DNA of 64,000 nt from Mailhella massiliensis (lineage in GTDB: Bacteria; Desulfobacterota; Desulfovibrionia; Desulfovibrionales; Desulfovibrionaceae). The notes under the pieces are model-generated. The model was not told where the DNA came from. It saw only the letters and a program-made list of their open reading frames with translations, and ran no database searches. The DNA lies in the NCBI RefSeq assembly GCF_900155525.1, contig NZ_LT706942.1:1-64000 (forward strand), given 5' to 3'. A program made the translations under genes and the position numbers. This document shows positions 43,754-53,132 of the stretch, piece by piece (position 1 is the first letter of the stretch; each line of letters starts with the position of its first letter).

Positions 43754-44830
43754 ATGCAAAAAGAGTCATCGTGGTGCTCTGAACATCCTGTTCTTGTTGA
43801 AGACATGGCGGAGGTTGTTTCCGATCGGGTTATCCCGTGGGAGAAGTTGAACGGTGCTACTGTACTGGTAACTGGAGCAACAGGACTTATCGGTTCTCTT
43901 CTTGTTAAGGTTCTTCTTTATGCCGCCGAAAGCCGCGGTATGAGCATGCGTATCTGTGCCGTGGTCCGCAGTATGGTCAAGGCGGAAAAGGTATTTGCCG
44001 GGCAGAAGCATTTCTGGGGAACAAAGCTTGTTTTTCATGTGGCGGATGTGAGGGATGCTTTTCCGCAGAGTATGGCTGCGGATTACATTATCCATGCGGC
44101 GAGTTCGACGGCCAGCCTGGATTTCATTTCCAGGCCGGTAGACGTTATCACCACAACATTGGACGGCACCAGAAATATTCTTGATTTCGCACGGCAGCAT
44201 TCTTCTCGTTCCGTTGTCTATATTTCATCCATGGAAGTGTATGGGAAGCTTGATCATGAGCGGGTGCGGGAAGAAGAAAGCGGATCAATCAACCCACTGG
44301 CCATACGCAGCAGCTATCCCCAGAGCAAGCGCATGGCGGAAACATTGTGTGTAGCTTATGCCTCACAGTATGGGGTGCCCGTGAAGATAGTGCGCCCGAC
44401 CCTGACCTTCGGTGCAGGCATACCCGATACGGATAACCGTGTTTACGCGCAGTTTGCGCGTGCCGCGTTGGCGGGGGCGGATATTGTTCTCCATACCATG
44501 GGAACGACAAAGCGCGACTATCTTTATACATCCGATGCCGTGCGCAGCATACTTTCCGTTCTGCTTCTGGGAGAAAACGGCAGAGCCTATAATCTTTCCA
44601 ACCCTGAGACATATTCGACCATTCGGGAAATGGCGGAACTTGTTTCATCTATGGGAAGAGGAAGCAGGCTTGTTTTTGACTGTGATGAGGAGAAGCAGAA
44701 GCGTTATGCCGAAGAAATTCATATTCAGCTGGACGGCAGTGCTTTTAATGGCCTGAATTATTTTCCTCATAAGGGACTGCGGGAAATGTTTGAACGGATG
44801 ATGCGCGTCATGAGGGACAAACTCTGCTGA
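43754..44830 (+). CDS. NAD-dependent epimerase/dehydratase (extended SDR) of the capsule locus
   Basis: This 358-residue extended SDR has the NAD-binding motif TGATGLIG (about residues 37-44) and HAASSTASLDF. The active-site triad includes a Ser in VVYISSMEVYG and YPQSK as the YxxxK motif. It could epimerise or dehydrate a nucleotide sugar, or reduce a sugar phosphate to the polyol used by the adjacent cytidylyltransferase. In Haemophilus type a and b capsules an SDR reductase is fused to a TarI-type domain. GAGG lies 6 bases before the ATG. Composition returns toward the genome average in the second half. Confidence 0.85.
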   Translation: MQKESSWCSEHPVLVEDMAEVVSDRVIPWEKLNGATVLVTGATGLIGSLLVKVLLYAAESRGMSMRICAVVRSMVKAEKVFAGQKHFWGTKLVFHVADVRDAFPQSMAADYIIHAASSTASLDFISRPVDVITTTLDGTRNILDFARQHSSRSVVYISSMEVYGKLDHERVREEESGSINPLAIRSSYPQSKRMAETLCVAYASQYGVPVKIVRPTLTFGAGIPDTDNRVYAQFARAALAGADIVLHTMGTTKRDYLYTSDAVRSILSVLLLGENGRAYNLSNPETYSTIREMAELVSSMGRGSRLVFDCDEEKQKRYAEEIHIQLDGSAFNGLNYFPHKGLREMFERMMRVMRDKLC

Positions 44831-44863
44831 AAGCTCATGGATGTGATGAGGAGAAGATAACGT

Positions 44864-47800
44864 ATGTCTGCCTTTTTTTCTATAAATTATATCATAACCA
44901 AGGCTGAGGCTTGTGCGGAGAGGCTTGCGGCGCTGTATGACGGGGCCTCTGCCGATCTTCTTCAGCTCAATATCTTTGATACCGTATGCAGCGAGGAAAC
45001 CCGGGAGGCTTCGCGGCGTGCTGTGGAAGCTCTGGGGGGAGGGGCTCGCTGTCTGGAATGTCCGGGGAAGGAAATGGCGTCCATACGCAATCAGGGCATG
45101 GAACTTTCCAGCGGAGCCTTTGTCAACTTCTGTGACAGTGATGTTTTTTTATCGGCCGCTCATCTGTCGGCACTTCATGATATATGCAAAAAAAATAATA
45201 CATTTAATATCATCTGCATCTCTCCTTACAAACTTTCCGACACTCAGAAAGAAATACATTACTTTGAAGCAGTAAAAAGTATATACAAGGACAGCGATAA
45301 CTTCATCAACCTCTGTCTGCAGAGCTATTTTTGGAAGCGTGATGTATTTAAAAATATAAAATTTAATGAAAATTATGTATTCGAAAGTGAATTTGATTAT
45401 ATAATACGCAATATTGCAAATGAAAAAAAATATTATATTTCAAATATAAAAGTTGAAGTTGATTTTATATTTGAGACTGATTTTTATAATTATCCAGATC
45501 AGTATTATTTGGAATGGTACAGTCGGACGCTGAAAGAAGTTTATATTCCTCTTGTAAAAGAATATAAGAAATCGATATTTGTTAAGCTTGCAGTAACATA
45601 TCTTGTGGAGTTGCGTTTTGCGTGCAATCGCAATAACAGAAATAAGAATATACTCTCCGGTGATCTGCTTAAAGAGTTTTTTGAAGTGTGCGCGCAGGTC
45701 TTTTCTGGTGTAGATGATACTATTCTGACAAAGTATAATATTAATAATAAAAAATTATTTCCTAAGTATATGTCGCTCGTTATGCTGAAGATCAAATATA
45801 GAAAGCCTGAACTGCTTCCTGATATTTGTAGTTCTTCAACAGAATTATTTGGTGTATTCAAAAGAAAAATTATAGAACGCCATGTAAATATGACCATGGA
45901 AATCAAGGCGATAAATCGCTTTGGAAAAAATATTATTTTTGATTATGAAATATCAAATACCTATATCTTCAAGAAGGAAGAAATAGAAGGTTTTGCAAAA
46001 GTAGCATCGAAGAAAATTCCCTTTATCAAAGATTCTGTATATTCCCTTGATAAATATTTCGGCATGACCATGAAGAGCGGTTTTACCGGATCTGTGGTTA
46101 TTCCTACAGATCTGTTAAAAAGTGGTGTATCCATAAGTTTTTACTTGAAGCATAAGGACTGCACCATAAGTCTTCCCGTTCGTTTTGTAAAAACAGCAGC
46201 GCGCCTGGGTAACGCAGATGCATTTTATTGGCGTATCGGGCGTTACCTTATAAGTTATGACTCCGAACATTGCCGAATTTCCGTAACGCAGGCCGGTATG
46301 TTCCCCTGCCTGAAAAAGGAACTCGGGCTGTATGCCTTTTTGGTGCGCAGGGCATGTCGACATGAGCTGCCGTTCGGGAGGATGCTCAGAGTCTTGGGCC
46401 TGCGCCTTGCCTACTGGGCTACGAAGCCCTTTATAAAGAAAGAGGTATGGCTCAGTTTCGACCAGCTTTTCAAGGGCGGGGATAATGGGGAATATCTGTT
46501 CCGGTATGTTAACGATCATGCCGTTGATGGCGTAGATATGTACTACATCATCAATCGAGACTGTGAGGATTCCCGGCGTCTGCGGAAGACATATAAAAAT
46601 GTTCTTGCTTATAACTCATTTAAACTTCGTCTTTTATCTCTTCACGCAGCTTATGTGTTTGCTACACGCGTTGACGTTAAGCAGTATTGCGGATTCAGCA
46701 ATGCTATTGAGGAATATTTCAGAGATATCTTGAATTATCGCGTGCTTTGTCTTCAGCACGGACTTTCCATACAGCAGATTGCAGAATATCAGAATAGAAT
46801 ATTCGATAATACACTTTATTATTTTTGTGTGTCTGAATATGAAATAAAAAATATTTCTCATCCTGTGTATGGATACAGTAAAGAGCGTCTGCTTTTGACC
46901 GGCGCGCCACGTTATGACGGACTGATCAGCACGGATAAGCGGCAGATACTCATTGCTCCCACATGGCGCAGAAATGTGACTGCGGGCACCAACCGTAAGG
47001 GAGAGATGCACTCCTACAGCGTCAATTTCAAGGAAACTGAGTACTACCGGATTTACAACAGTCTTATCAACGATGAAAAGCTCATCGCATGTGCGAAGCG
47101 CTGCGGCTACCGGCTTATTTATCTGGTGCATCCCATACTCAGTCCTCAGGTAAATGATTTTGACCGAAACGACTATGTGGAGATTCTTGCCGGTGCGAGC
47201 GGCAACATCAATTATGAAAAGATGCTGTCGGAATCCAGCCTGATGGTTACCGATCATTCCGGTATTCAGTATGACTTCGCCTTCATGAAGAAGCCGCTCG
47301 TGTACTACCACCCCGATGCGTTGCCGCCGCAGTATGAGGCGAAGACCATGGATTACGAGACCATGGGTTTCGGCCCGGTCTGTCGCAATCACGAATCGGT
47401 GGTGGAGGCAATTTGTTCCTATATGGAAAAGAACTGTGCCATTGAGGCGGAGTATGAGCGCAGGATAGAAGCATTCTTCGCCTTTACCGACAGAAACAAC
47501 TGCAAACGCGTCGTTGAAGGGATGACGTATATCCGTGCGCTGGAAAGCGCGCGGAATATGGTGAAGGCTCGGCACATTGCCTGGCGCTTTGCCGGGTATG
47601 AGGTCCATACCGGCGTGGCGGATACCGATGCCATGCTGGCCGCCAGCACCTGTCGTCTGGCAAGCATGGCCGCCCCCTTCCGGGTGCGCAAGCTCTTTCC
47701 CGAAGGCGTACAGCTTGCATGGACGGATGTGCCGGGCGGAAAGGGGTACACCCTTTTTCGAAAAATCCGCGGCAAGAAATATGAGCAGATTGCCGGACTT

Positions 47801-48319
47801 CCCGCAAAGCAGACAACGTTTACCGATGTCCTCAAGCATGGCTGGCCGGTTGAATACAGGCTGGTGGCCGATCTGGGGGACAAGGTGAAGGCGGAGGCTG
47901 TGTTGAAGGTGGAAGAGCCCATACGGGTATCAAGGCCGGAACATGCCCATCTGGAGCGCTTGGAAGATGGTTCCCTCCGTTTGGTATGGGAGGCCGATTC
48001 CGCAGTTTCAGGATGGAACATCCGATACAAGTCTGCTCAATACCCGAATGGGCACAAAGTGGCCGTTCTTCCCGGATCGGTTCACAGCTGGGACATTCCT
48101 GCCGGACTCGGACAGGTAGCAGGCCTTCAGGTGGAAGCGTTTGCGGAAACTGCGCCGGGGATAGTCGCGTACAGCGGATATTGCGCCATGGTCGACTTGG
48201 AATCGTTTAAGGAAAAAGCTGCGGATACGATGCTGCCCGCTGTAGAAGATATTGCTCTCGGAGAGGCTGTAGATAATAGCCCTGCTGCAGGCAAGGGCAT
48301 TCATGAGGATAACGTATGA
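44864..48319 (+). CDS. large multidomain glycosyl/glycerophospho-transferase with C-terminal FN3-like modules
   Basis: The product has 1151 residues. Residues 1-230 look like a GT2 glycosyltransferase (RNQGMELSSGAFVNFCDSDVFLS with a DSD metal motif). Residues 230-520 are a linker with no recognised fold, encoded by very AT-rich DNA (about 45180-46140). Residues ~530-890 form a CDP-glycerol glycerophosphotransferase domain (LQHGLSIQQIAEYQNRIF, LIAPTWRRNV, SSLMVTDHSGIQYDFAFMKKPLVYY). Residues ~930-1115 contain two fibronectin-type-III-like beta domains. A sugar transferase joined to a polyol-phosphate transferase suits a repeating sugar-phosphopolyol polymer. FN3 domains on a cytoplasmic transferase are odd and may bind the nascent polymer. 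Domain limits are approximate. Confidence 0.82.
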   Translation: MSAFFSINYIITKAEACAERLAALYDGASADLLQLNIFDTVCSEETREASRRAVEALGGGARCLECPGKEMASIRNQGMELSSGAFVNFCDSDVFLSAAHLSALHDICKKNNTFNIICISPYKLSDTQKEIHYFEAVKSIYKDSDNFINLCLQSYFWKRDVFKNIKFNENYVFESEFDYIIRNIANEKKYYISNIKVEVDFIFETDFYNYPDQYYLEWYSRTLKEVYIPLVKEYKKSIFVKLAVTYLVELRFACNRNNRNKNILSGDLLKEFFEVCAQVFSGVDDTILTKYNINNKKLFPKYMSLVMLKIKYRKPELLPDICSSSTELFGVFKRKIIERHVNMTMEIKAINRFGKNIIFDYEISNTYIFKKEEIEGFAKVASKKIPFIKDSVYSLDKYFGMTMKSGFTGSVVIPTDLLKSGVSISFYLKHKDCTISLPVRFVKTAARLGNADAFYWRIGRYLISYDSEHCRISVTQAGMFPCLKKELGLYAFLVRRACRHELPFGRMLRVLGLRLAYWATKPFIKKEVWLSFDQLFKGGDNGEYLFRYVNDHAVDGVDMYYIINRDCEDSRRLRKTYKNVLAYNSFKLRLLSLHAAYVFATRVDVKQYCGFSNAIEEYFRDILNYRVLCLQHGLSIQQIAEYQNRIFDNTLYYFCVSEYEIKNISHPVYGYSKERLLLTGAPRYDGLISTDKRQILIAPTWRRNVTAGTNRKGEMHSYSVNFKETEYYRIYNSLINDEKLIACAKRCGYRLIYLVHPILSPQVNDFDRNDYVEILAGASGNINYEKMLSESSLMVTDHSGIQYDFAFMKKPLVYYHPDALPPQYEAKTMDYETMGFGPVCRNHESVVEAICSYMEKNCAIEAEYERRIEAFFAFTDRNNCKRVVEGMTYIRALESARNMVKARHIAWRFAGYEVHTGVADTDAMLAASTCRLASMAAPFRVRKLFPEGVQLAWTDVPGGKGYTLFRKIRGKKYEQIAGLPAKQTTFTDVLKHGWPVEYRLVADLGDKVKAEAVLKVEEPIRVSRPEHAHLERLEDGSLRLVWEADSAVSGWNIRYKSAQYPNGHKVAVLPGSVHSWDIPAGLGQVAGLQVEAFAETAPGIVAYSGYCAMVDLESFKEKAADTMLPAVEDIALGEAVDNSPAAGKGIHEDNV

Positions 48320-48451
48320 TCATTTATGGTTATCATATGAACATATATAAAGTTTTTCTTTGTGATAAAAGAATATTATGACGACAGGATAGCTCTTGGC
48401 GGAAAAAATGAGTATTCACATCAGTACGTCCTGTTTCAGGAGGAAGTATGA
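48316..48451 (+). pseudogene. possible short frameshifted gene remnant
   Basis: An ATG overlapping the previous stop opens a 21-codon frame (MIIYGYHMNIYK...). After about codon 12, one base shift at the AAAGTTTTTC tract restores a continuous frame ending in IALGGKNEYSHQYVLFQEEV, whose TGA overlaps the ATG of the next gene. The neat overlaps at both ends suggest a small gene broken by a one-base insertion, but the piece is too short to be sure. Confidence 0.3.
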
Positions 48452-50538
48452 GCGGTTTAAATTTTGAAGATATGGAAAGTCTTTTTGATAAAGATGATGA
48501 TAACTTTGATATTATAAAATCAAGAAAGAATCTGTATACTGTTTCAAGAACATGGATGAAAGAAACGCCGATAAAGACGAATGTGAAGTCATTTGAAATT
48601 CTTGAAGGCGTAAACAGATACTGTATTGAGAATAATCAGGTTGAATATGAATGTTTGTTTTTCCCTTCCAAAGCAAAGAAGCTGTATATCAGCCTGTGTG
48701 GTGGAGGAAGAGCGGGAAAGAAATATCCTGTATTTTTGCGTTGGAAATATATCAATATATTGGATGGAAATTATCTTTGCATAGATGATCCCATGTATAA
48801 TGCAAAGAAGAATAAATCATATGCTGAAAAGACAAATGGTGTTTTATGGTACTATGGCACGAAGGAGATGTCATATTTAAAGAATATGCTGCCGATCATT
48901 GAAAAGTTTATGACGCTGTTGAATGTTGCGCCGGAAGATATTGTGTTTTTCGGCAGTTCGGGAGGTGCTACCGCCGCAATCTATCTGGCGAACCTTCTGG
49001 GCGGCTCGACAGCGTACGCTTTGAATCCTCAGTATGATCTGGCCGCATGGAAACCTCAGATCACCAAATATTTTAATGATGTTCTGGGCATTGACTTAAC
49101 TGCAGAAGACGACCTCGGAAGAAATAAGATCGATATCACCAATTCCCAAAGCAGTTTTTTCCTTGTTGAAAACATTGCGTCGAAGGTGGACTATGACCAA
49201 TGTTTCAGCTTTTTTAAGAAAAAGAACATACCGTTGCGTTACGGGATATCCCAGTATGGCAATATTGTCACCTGGGTGCACTGTACCAATGGAATATCCG
49301 CACATTCTTCAAGTCCAGAAAAGTTTGGTTTTTATTTCCTGAATTTTCTGAATAAGCAGATGCGTAAAGGCAGTGATATAAATACTGCAAGAAAAGCGAG
49401 TTTCATCATAAATGAAATATTGAATGAAAAATATGAAGCAATGAAAACTATAGATGATCTTTATAGTTTTCAAAGCAAAATGATGAAAATTTTATATATG
49501 TATATAAATAAACATTACCCAATGATAACATCGATAAGTAAATATGAAGCTGTAAAATTCGACATGACCATAAATGGCATTGATGATATATATTATAGAA
49601 TATATTTTATCAATAAGAGCATGTATATATACTGCGTTGCAAAAGATATAGATAAGTATGAAAAGTTGTTCGGGTCATTAAAGGTGAATGCTGCGTCCCT
49701 GATGAACAACGCAAAGGAAATCTATTTCAGGAGAGGATTTTCTGAGGATAACTATGAGGAAGTGTTTGCGGAGTTTATTTCAGACACGCTGCACCCTGTT
49801 TTGAAATTTTCTGAAAAAGAAAATAAAATCAATGAAGTGAATATAAGTTCGGCGTACAAGATCGCCCATCAGTTCCGCAATGAGGGAGAAATTCAAAAAG
49901 GGAATAGAATCATTGTGGTACATAAAAACGGCAGCCGTGAGGAGGTGGACTCCTTCCCAAAGATGGAGATCGAGTTCAAGGGGAAAAACGGGCTTGTGGA
50001 AGTACATGAGACGGTAAAAATAAAAAATAAAATAAAAGTGTTCATGGGGGAAAGAAGCTTCCTGCATCTGGATAGGCAGGTGTCGGCGGACAGCGTCTCT
50101 CTGAATCTGACTGCGGATGATACCACCATGTGGGTAGGGGAACGCTCCTGGCTGCGTACGCTTCGCTGCATCTGTAATGCCGAGCCCGGCATGGAGATCA
50201 TCATGGGCAAGGATATCGTCATGTCGCTGGATGTCCTGTTCCGCCCCACGGATGGACACACCATCATCGATCTCGAAAGTGGTGCTCCCATCAACATGCC
50301 GAAGTTCGGCATCCATGTGGATGACCATGTCTGGCTTGGGCAGAGCGTCACCCTGCTGAAAGATACCCATATTCCCAGAGACTGCGTGGTTGGTGCTCAT
50401 TCACTTGTCGGTAAAAAGGACTTTTTCCCGAACAGCATCATTGCCGGAATTCCGGCGAAGGCCATAAAGTCTGGGATCACCTGGGATGAAAAAAGGATAC
50501 ATGATTATATCAGTAAGAAGCAGAGCGGGAAGGAGTAA
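48448..50538 (+). CDS. alpha/beta-hydrolase-like domain fused to a left-handed beta-helix (hexapeptide) domain
   Basis: The product has 696 residues. Residues ~60-310 resemble an alpha/beta serine hydrolase: beta-strand KKLYISLCGGG, the nucleophile elbow VFFGSSGGATAAIYL (Ser near 171) and a downstream candidate Asp/His region. Residues ~310-520 have no recognised fold. Residues ~525-690 are a left-handed beta-helix like hexapeptide acyltransferases (WLGQSVTLLKDTHIPRDCVVGAHSLVGKKDFFPNSIIAGIPAKAIK), with the usual C-terminal NSIIAGIPAK. An esterase and an acetyltransferase in one chain suggest acyl modification of the capsule. No signal peptide is seen. AGGAGG precedes the ATG. The DNA is AT-rich up to about 49850, then GC-richer. 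Confidence 0.72.
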   Translation: MSGLNFEDMESLFDKDDDNFDIIKSRKNLYTVSRTWMKETPIKTNVKSFEILEGVNRYCIENNQVEYECLFFPSKAKKLYISLCGGGRAGKKYPVFLRWKYINILDGNYLCIDDPMYNAKKNKSYAEKTNGVLWYYGTKEMSYLKNMLPIIEKFMTLLNVAPEDIVFFGSSGGATAAIYLANLLGGSTAYALNPQYDLAAWKPQITKYFNDVLGIDLTAEDDLGRNKIDITNSQSSFFLVENIASKVDYDQCFSFFKKKNIPLRYGISQYGNIVTWVHCTNGISAHSSSPEKFGFYFLNFLNKQMRKGSDINTARKASFIINEILNEKYEAMKTIDDLYSFQSKMMKILYMYINKHYPMITSISKYEAVKFDMTINGIDDIYYRIYFINKSMYIYCVAKDIDKYEKLFGSLKVNAASLMNNAKEIYFRRGFSEDNYEEVFAEFISDTLHPVLKFSEKENKINEVNISSAYKIAHQFRNEGEIQKGNRIIVVHKNGSREEVDSFPKMEIEFKGKNGLVEVHETVKIKNKIKVFMGERSFLHLDRQVSADSVSLNLTADDTTMWVGERSWLRTLRCICNAEPGMEIIMGKDIVMSLDVLFRPTDGHTIIDLESGAPINMPKFGIHVDDHVWLGQSVTLLKDTHIPRDCVVGAHSLVGKKDFFPNSIIAGIPAKAIKSGITWDEKRIHDYISKKQSGKE

Positions 50539-50597
50539 TCATTCCTTGCCCTGACAATGCACTGGACAAACAGTGCTCTATTGCAGGGGCCTTTGAT

Positions 50598-50650
50598 GTA
50601 TTATCCTTATGGATAAGCAGGATAAAATGTTTTATCCATAAGGATAATAC
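50598..50650. repeat. 19-bp perfect inverted repeat between two capsule-modification genes
   Basis: GTATTATCCTTATGGATAA (50598-50616) is exactly complementary to 50632-50650, with a 15-base loop. TTATCC occurs on both arms. There is no T-run after it. It could be a terminator-like hairpin, a processing site or the relic of a mobile or invertible sequence. Confidence 0.75.
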
Positions 50651-50752
50651 AAATCATTCATGTCATGATGTATTTCTTTTCATATATATTTTACATATAA
50701 AATATGTATGAAAAGAAATACAGAAACATGGAATTTAATAATGGAGATGCAC

Positions 50753-52102
50753 ATGGAATTAAAAAAATCATATGCAAGCAATCAAAATATTGATACTCCT
50801 AAAAAGGATGATCTTGAGGAAAAACTGAGAAAGTTATGGAAAGATAAAAATATAGAAAGTATTATTTCTATCATTGATTCATGTAATGAAAGAACTCCCG
50901 TTATATATATGTTTGGTGGGCTTGCTTTATATTCTGTTAAAAGATATCATGAAGCGTTATATTATTTTACAAAATATAAACTTTCGTCTCATAGTGAATT
51001 TTCCAGTAAGGTAGATTTTTGTATAGGAAATTCACTTTTTTACATGAAAAATTATATGAGCGCCGAAATGTCCTACATCAGAGCGTACTCCGCTAACCCG
51101 TTTGATATCGAAGCCATTTCGGCGTTGATCGCCGTCTGGATGCTGGCAGGAGCCGAGGCGGGAGGGCTGACGTTTCAGAAATACAGGGAGAAAAGTCGCG
51201 CCCTGCTGGCGGAGGTCTCCGTGTTTTTGAAAACACAGGAGCTTTCCGCAGTGCTGCTTACGGCGGCAAAACGTATTCTGCATGCCGAAAACATGAATCA
51301 TGTGCACGAATACTTTAATGAGCTGGCTGCAAAAATATTCTATCCTACGGAACACAGGGTAAAGAATGAGAGCGATACCTGCTACATCTTTACACAGCCG
51401 TTAGTGGAAAAGAACTTTTTGTTTGGAAACAGGGAGTTCGGCTGTTCCGCACTGTTCATCAAGCCAATCGACTACTGCTATTTCCTGGCTTTCTCCGATG
51501 CGCTTCTCCAGTATCTGGGAGATATGCTTCAGGGATATTCCAGAATAGTGGTGTGCAGCACGTCGGCCGGGGCTTTTTTTTCCATTGTGCTGGGGCACGC
51601 CATGGCTGTCCGCTTTTCCGGCATGGAGGTGACGGTTCATGCCTTCAGTCCTCAGACGCTGGCCTTCGGTAACGATAATCTTGTGAATGTTACCCATTAC
51701 AGAAGAACATGTGAGCTGATAAGGCGCTTCCCCTTTATGCTGAAAGACGCTCAGAAGCGGGGAAACCTTGAAGAGTTGCTGAGCAGCACTTCTCTCGCCA
51801 ATCTGGAGATCCATATGTATTACGGCGATGCGGAAGCTGTTGACCGGGTGGAGGCGGCACGCATTGCAGGCCTTCCATGCGTCCATGCGCATGTACTGAA
51901 AGGTTTTCCCTTTCACTCCAGCATGGCTCCGTATCGATATGATGAGGAAGGTCTCAAGGAAATTTTCTCCTCCTTTGTTCCTTTGACACCTCCCGATGGA
52001 AAAAAAGTGCAACCTTCTTATTCCTTGGAAGATTTATATGCTTTGAAAAGAACACTTCATGTGACAATCCAAGATATGTTTCCTTTAATGTGGAGGAAAT
52101 AA
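50753..52102 (+). CDS. TPR-like protein with a C-terminal serine-hydrolase-like domain
   Basis: This protein has about 449 residues from the ATG at 50753, which follows GGAG by 6 bases; earlier in-frame ATGs at 50708-50747 lack a ribosome site. Residues ~30-190 are helical with TPR-like pairs (YMFGGLALYSVKRYHEALYYFTKYKL and FCIGNSLFYMKNYMSAEMSYIRAYSANP). Residues ~230-420 resemble an alpha/beta hydrolase: IVVCSTSAGAFFSIVLG as nucleophile elbow, HMYYGDAEAVDRVEA as possible acid and FPFHSSM as possible His. The hydrolase part echoes that in the gene before it. A role in polymer modification is inferred from position only. The first half is AT-rich, the second GC-richer. Confidence 0.7.
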   Translation: MELKKSYASNQNIDTPKKDDLEEKLRKLWKDKNIESIISIIDSCNERTPVIYMFGGLALYSVKRYHEALYYFTKYKLSSHSEFSSKVDFCIGNSLFYMKNYMSAEMSYIRAYSANPFDIEAISALIAVWMLAGAEAGGLTFQKYREKSRALLAEVSVFLKTQELSAVLLTAAKRILHAENMNHVHEYFNELAAKIFYPTEHRVKNESDTCYIFTQPLVEKNFLFGNREFGCSALFIKPIDYCYFLAFSDALLQYLGDMLQGYSRIVVCSTSAGAFFSIVLGHAMAVRFSGMEVTVHAFSPQTLAFGNDNLVNVTHYRRTCELIRRFPFMLKDAQKRGNLEELLSSTSLANLEIHMYYGDAEAVDRVEAARIAGLPCVHAHVLKGFPFHSSMAPYRYDEEGLKEIFSSFVPLTPPDGKKVQPSYSLEDLYALKRTLHVTIQDMFPLMWRK

Positions 52103-53074
52103 ATTGTTATCTGATGATATTTTGTTATGATAACAATGTACTGAACTCAAATATCATTGTCATCTCAAAGAACAAGGTGATGGTTGTTTTGACCGTACAC
52201 ATGTTATTCTGGATGATGACGTGAGAAAAGTTCTTTTTTATCGCTCTGCCGTGGGTATAGTGCTTTTTTGACTGTGCGGTGGGGAGTGACGCATATCTTG
52301 CGCCGAAGTCTTCCTTTTCCGTACAGCCCCCTCGGGGGATGCTGGATCTACGCAGCTCTGCATGGTGCCGAGGAGTGTATCCGGGGCCAGAGCGGGCGGA
52401 GCTCTGGCACGGGGCTATGATTTTGCGCAGAAGTTCGATGTGTCCGTGTGCGTGGAAGTGGAATATGGCGCTTCCGTCCATAGTTCTAGATTTGTAACTA
52501 TAATAGTGTTTAGAACACGGTTTCTTGTCTGGACTGCGCGGAGTCATCCCTAGGGGGCGCAGTGATGTTCTTCATCGGTGCGGAATGTGGCGATATGGGC
52601 ATATGCGTCTTCTACACGGAGTTCATTCCTGTCGGCTATGTGGTGCTACACTTTAATGAGCATATATCGGTAGGCTAGGGTATTGTTTCGCGCTCATGGT
52701 AATACGAATACCTTATGTGAATCCATCCGACTGGAACCTCATCACAACTATAGGTACTAGGTCATAGCCAGACAGTATGTAGTTCTTTAGCGTGTGTCGG
52801 ATACATCCCTCTGCGTTGCATGAGACAGAAAAGCAACGTGTTTTTTACCAGAGGCTGCTTTATTACCGTGACAAAAAAGGAACTCTGATGATGTCGGGTT
52901 GACTTCAGATTGTTGCGGACGGCAACAGTAGGATGTGCGTATACCCTTATGCCGACAGAAAATGCCTCCGTACTCGGCGAAACTCGGAACAAAACCGGAG
53001 TTCTGGCTTCCGCCATATAACATTGAGCAGGGCAGGCTGCATAAGCACGGCCTATCATGACATTCCTGCCTGGT
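52103..53074. other. about 1 kb of apparently decayed, gene-free DNA
   Basis: No intact gene is found. Short plus-strand frames with coding-like runs occur (for example around 52362-52553 with GYDFAQKFDVSVCVEVEYGASV, 52564-52677, and 52800-52900 with ETEKQRVFYQRLLYYRDKKGTL). They are broken by stops and shifts, as expected for a pseudogene graveyard at the end of an acquired island. No transposase motif could be identified in any frame. Confidence 0.5.
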
Positions 53075-53112
53075 AAAAAAGAAGGCGACCTGTCCCGGAC
53101 AGGTCGCCTTTT
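53075..53112. terminator. strong bidirectional terminator
   Basis: AAGGCGACCTGTCC (53082-53095) pairs with GGACAGGTCGCCTT (53097-53110), flanked by six A on the left and TTTT on the right. It ends the carboxynorspermidine decarboxylase transcript (minus) 20 bases past its stop. Confidence 0.9.
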
Positions 53113-53132
53113 CTGACTGCTGTAGGGCTCCC

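Noticed and set aside
46634-47839. 401-codon minus-strand frame inside the large transferase gene
   Set aside because: Lies opposite the glycerophosphotransferase domain, which has recognisable motifs; no ribosome site on the minus strand.
52125-52547. 140-codon minus-strand frame in the decayed segment
   Set aside because: Low-complexity translation rich in Ser, His and Arg without a ribosome site; the plus strand shows the more coding-like fragments.
52762-53058. 98-codon minus-strand frame, considered as a transposase remnant
   Set aside because: No DDE or other transposase motif could be found in it or its neighbouring frames.
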